Positions 14,146 through 16,518 of a stretch of 16,518 nucleotides of DNA are shown here, one piece after another. The notes beneath the pieces are model-generated. The model ran no database searches. It was not told the DNA's origin and saw nothing but the letters and a program-made list of their open reading frames with translations. The translations under genes and the position numbers were made by a program. This DNA is from Candidatus Auribacterota bacterium. GTDB lineage: Bacteria; Auribacterota; JAFGBW01. Location of the stretch: positions 1 through 16,518 of the forward strand of contig JAFGBW010000251.1 in assembly GCA_016932965.1 (NCBI GenBank), written 5' to 3'. Position 1 is the first letter of the stretch; each line of letters opens with the position of its first letter.

Positions 14146-14316
14146 ATGCCAGTTAAGAAAAAATATATCGAGTGTTATTTTCGAAGTAATCAGAAAACGA
14201 GATATGAATTTTATAGAATTGAAGATCAATTTACATATCTATCTGTCTGGAATAACAATGAATATAACTCAAGCCATAAAGGTTTTAACTATATCCCCCT
14301 TGAAAAATCCTGTTGA
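14146..14316 (+). CDS. Small 56-residue protein of unknown function
   Basis: The short frame MPVKKKYIECYFRSNQKTRY continues with EFYRIEDQFTYLSVW, a polar stretch and SSHKGFNYIPLEKSC. The composition is protein-like, rich in aromatic residues and Lys/Arg, with alternating strands suggesting a small beta-rich fold. A stop codon lies in frame 12 nt upstream. I see no Shine-Dalgarno sequence and no promoter I trust. It is the only plausible gene between the amidohydrolase and the 14429 gene and is strongly AT-rich. It lacks a signal or LAP motif. It could be a real small gene or a remnant. Confidence 0.42.
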   Translation: MPVKKKYIECYFRSNQKTRYEFYRIEDQFTYLSVWNNNEYNSSHKGFNYIPLEKSC

Positions 14317-14394
14317 TCCTGTAAATTCTGTCTAAAAATATCTCCCCGTCCTCTTCTCAACTCAACATTCACAAGTCTTTTAACTTTAGGCTCC

Positions 14395-14422
14395 TTGATA
14401 AAACCGGATTGTATGGTATAAT
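14395..14422 (+). promoter_or_regulatory. Promoter placing the start site on the ATG of the 450-residue gene
   Basis: TTGATA (14395-14400), a 16-nt spacer and a perfect TATAAT (14417-14422). The ATG at 14429 is seven bases after the -10 box, so the message would begin at or next to the start codon and be leaderless. Confidence 0.65.
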
Positions 14423-14428
14423 GATGCT

Positions 14429-15781
14429 ATGCAGATAAATAGCATCATGATTCATTTGAAACAGATTTCCCTTTGCCTCCCGGCGATATTCTTTTTCATG
14501 CTTTTGACGAACGTTCCGGCTTTGGCCATGCCGGAGGCCCTTGCCCCTCAGACAATCGCCGACACGGTCAATACGCCTGAGGGGAGAATTTATTCCCTGC
14601 TCAGAAAGGAGCACCCGGAGCTCTTTTACAGACTGGATGACGGGCGCATCAGAACAGCGGTTTCTAAAATGGCTCATTTTCTAGTTCGACGCGGGTTTCA
14701 GGATGGTTTAATAAAAAAACTGGTGACCCTTAATGGTATCCTTCTTATCGAATACATGGGTGACAATCAGGTTTTTTTTCATATGAACAAACGGATAAGC
14801 CGGACAGTACGGCCCCTTTCTTTTAGCTCCACGGACAGCGAACTTGTTCATGTTAGTTTCAGGCTTGCGAGCGGAAAGGATTTATACAGGAAATATTACG
14901 GTGAGGCTGAACTCGATAAATTAACGGCTGTCATCAACAGACGCTCCGCCATGCAGTTTGCCATCGGGAATGTTCACGGCATCAACGCGGGTTTTCTCTA
15001 CCTCAGTGAGGGATTGGTATTCCCTTTGATCGCTGAAATATTGTTGAGGTCAGATGAATGCGGAATCAGCTATGCCGGCAGAAACATGATCTGGTATGCC
15101 ATGGCTTATTTTCAGTATCATGCCAATTCGCCTTTAACAGGGCTTGAGATTCTGGTTTCGATGTTCGAAAACCTCCAGAACGGGGGAACAATAGGCCCTC
15201 ACTCTGACAGAAGGGATCTGAATGCCTTCAGAAACCATCCCGATGCCATGGAAGGGATTTTTACAACGCATCTGGCTTTTCAGTATCACTCGGATAGAAT
15301 AAGAAAATTACATGGGGATCTCAGTCCTTCCCCGGATATTCAGGATCTTACCCGCTTGTACGGGCCGATGGGCGCTTTTTCTGTCAGAGAGATGGCTGAC
15401 AGGCTGCGTCGAACAGGTATGACCGGCACTTACTGGATGAGGAATATAGTCAGACCGTATCAGGAGCATTTGTCGATGATGCCAAATAACAGCCATTACA
15501 CAATTGAACAGGACCTGACTTATCAGATTACCTGTCCCCGTGAATTCGCTAATGACATGGTATTGAAGCAGCTTTTATTTGCCGTGTTCTATCAGAGCGA
15601 CAATAAAAAAAGAGCTGATCCTGATATTCAAAACATTGCCGGTCATGTGGCGGATATTCTGGGATATCATCCTGAAAATTCCGGATCTGTCCCCTCCAGT
15701 CCCGCCCCTTTTGTCAGTGCACCTAAAACGCAACACCCGCGCAGTTCCTGGCGTGATTTGTGGGGATTACGGTCAGCCTGA
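14429..15781 (+). CDS. Tagged protein of unknown function (LAPQT N-terminus, 450 residues)
   Basis: I do not recognise this protein. Residues 10-33 are a hydrophobic signal-like segment with a classical Ala-Leu-Ala site at 31-33. Four residues later LAPQT lies at 38-42 (PEALAPQT). The rest is soluble-looking and partly helical, with a stretch NRRSAMQFAIGNVHGINAGF and a SEGLVFPLIAEILLRSDECG segment that may form a hydrophobic core. The tail is Pro/Ser-rich (VPSSPAPFVSAPKTQHPRSS) and looks unstructured. The C-terminus is LRSA. The start at 14429 is favoured because the promoter puts transcription initiation there; ATG 14447 in the same frame also lacks a ribosome binding site. No close neighbour suggests an operon. 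Confidence 0.82.
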   Translation: MQINSIMIHLKQISLCLPAIFFFMLLTNVPALAMPEALAPQTIADTVNTPEGRIYSLLRKEHPELFYRLDDGRIRTAVSKMAHFLVRRGFQDGLIKKLVTLNGILLIEYMGDNQVFFHMNKRISRTVRPLSFSSTDSELVHVSFRLASGKDLYRKYYGEAELDKLTAVINRRSAMQFAIGNVHGINAGFLYLSEGLVFPLIAEILLRSDECGISYAGRNMIWYAMAYFQYHANSPLTGLEILVSMFENLQNGGTIGPHSDRRDLNAFRNHPDAMEGIFTTHLAFQYHSDRIRKLHGDLSPSPDIQDLTRLYGPMGAFSVREMADRLRRTGMTGTYWMRNIVRPYQEHLSMMPNNSHYTIEQDLTYQITCPREFANDMVLKQLLFAVFYQSDNKKRADPDIQNIAGHVADILGYHPENSGSVPSSPAPFVSAPKTQHPRSSWRDLWGLRSA

Positions 15782-15920
15782 ATCCGTTGGATGTAAATTG
15801 CTTCGCTGATGCCCGCAAGAAAACAACTGCTCCCGCAGAGGCTTGGAAGGCGCAGAGAAATATTGTTATGAATTATAAGTCGGAATGATGAAACTTCTTT
15901 TAACTCAAAACTTTCATATT

Positions 15921-16517
15921 TCACGCCGCGCCGGCAACCAGGCGCTGTGAAGACGCGGACTCATCCACTGAGATGGTCCCGCTTGCGGCTCTTATCCCGC
16001 TGAACGCTTTCACGACCGCTGAAGATACGGCTGAATAATAGGTTCTATAACTCTCTGAATCTGCAGTGGATGCAGGACTTTCCAGAACCATGCTTGCCCG
16101 AACCAGTGCATGAATGTCCGCGCCGGATTCCCTGATGATATTCAGGGTGACCAGGATGTCTTCAACAGACGGGTCCCCGGTGTTATTACCCTTCCACATG
16201 TCATAGGCCACCCTGACATACCTCGCAGGCTCCTCACCTTGAACCGGAGTCTGGATCAGACCAAGCTGTCTTGACAGGTAATGGCGGTAGCCGTTAGTGT
16301 TTTCCATGACCATATTGGATGTGGCAGACAAAAAATGCCTGAGATACAGGCCGAAAGTATTGTAAGGGCTGTCTTCGGCATTCTGCGCATTGTGCAGATG
16401 TTCCAGCCCGTTTATCATTTGGGCAAATACAGACCCGATATAATCCTGTACGGTCATGTACTGTAAATCCGGATTCTGTGACATGCCCTGAACGATATAT
16501 TGCAGGATTGTTCCCAT
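15921..16517 (-). CDS. C-terminal part of a hypothetical protein (enters from right edge)
   Basis: At least 198 residues read from the right edge. The Met at 16517 touches the window end, so it is probably internal. The visible part is helical and rich in Ala/Ser, with pieces such as VQDYIGSVFAQMINGLEHLH, a DILVTLNIIRESGADIH helix and SYRTYYSAVSSAVVKAFSGI. I do not recognise a family. Part of it (YLSRQLGLI, GNNTGDPSVEDILVTL) looks like a helical-repeat or bundle protein. The C-terminus is AGAA, the same small-residue ending as the tagged proteins in this window, so I predict that its unseen N-terminus carries an L-[A/S]-P-x-[S/T] motif. It converges with the 14429 gene across a 139-bp gap. 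Confidence 0.7.
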   Translation of the reverse strand: MGTILQYIVQGMSQNPDLQYMTVQDYIGSVFAQMINGLEHLHNAQNAEDSPYNTFGLYLRHFLSATSNMVMENTNGYRHYLSRQLGLIQTPVQGEEPARYVRVAYDMWKGNNTGDPSVEDILVTLNIIRESGADIHALVRASMVLESPASTADSESYRTYYSAVSSAVVKAFSGIRAASGTISVDESASSQRLVAGAA

Positions 16518-16518
16518 C

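Noticed and set aside
980-15781. L-[A/S]-P-x-[S/T] as a sortase LPxTG signal
   Set aside because: It is N-terminal rather than C-terminal, has an extra residue between Leu and Pro, and no hydrophobic segment plus charged tail follows it.

Overview
The window reads as chromosomal DNA of an uncultivated Gram-negative-type bacterium. Many genes encode proteins with a hydrophobic N-terminus followed by a short L-[A/S]-P-x-[S/T] motif. I associate that style with Candidatus Omnitrophota (OP3), but this placement is from memory and could not be tested here. There is no rRNA, tRNA or CRISPR array, and no phage or IS transposase gene.

Layout. Positions 1-419 (minus) hold the start of a GC-rich AhpC-type peroxiredoxin that runs off the left edge. 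Positions 449-876 (minus) hold a small transglutaminase-like protein whose upstream part lies in another frame. Positions 980-1633, 2085-3164 and 3333-5069 (plus) encode three N-terminally tagged proteins: GNAT-like, PrmA-like methyltransferase, and unknown. A DUF502 membrane protein follows at 5119-5715. Positions 5942-8043 look like an integron-type gene-cassette array without a visible integrase. Three attC-like sites border cassettes with a GNAT-like protein, a stand-alone Lrp/AsnC RAM domain and a class I methyltransferase. A helical tagged protein (8045-8632) starts directly after the last attC. It converges on a minus-strand 781-residue predicted beta-barrel/coiled-coil protein (8712-11057). 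Then come a 104-residue tagged protein, an RRM RNA-binding protein with a strong terminator, a tagged amidohydrolase with a carbohydrate-binding-like N-domain, a 56-residue ORF, a 450-residue tagged protein of unknown role, and the C-terminus of another protein entering from the right edge (minus).

Main observation. Nine proteins of unrelated predicted fold share an N-terminal hydrophobic stretch plus L-[A/S]-P-x-[S/T]. Eight of the nine end in two residues drawn only from Ala and Ser, and the ninth ends in Ser-Thr. None of the untagged proteins with a visible C-terminus does so. The tagged genes mostly lack a Shine-Dalgarno sequence, and several have a -35/-10 promoter placed so that transcription would begin at or next to the start codon. 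The untagged genes carry clear Shine-Dalgarno sequences. This looks like an undescribed two-ended protein targeting or processing system with its own expression style. The tag also occurs on genes within or beside the cassette array.
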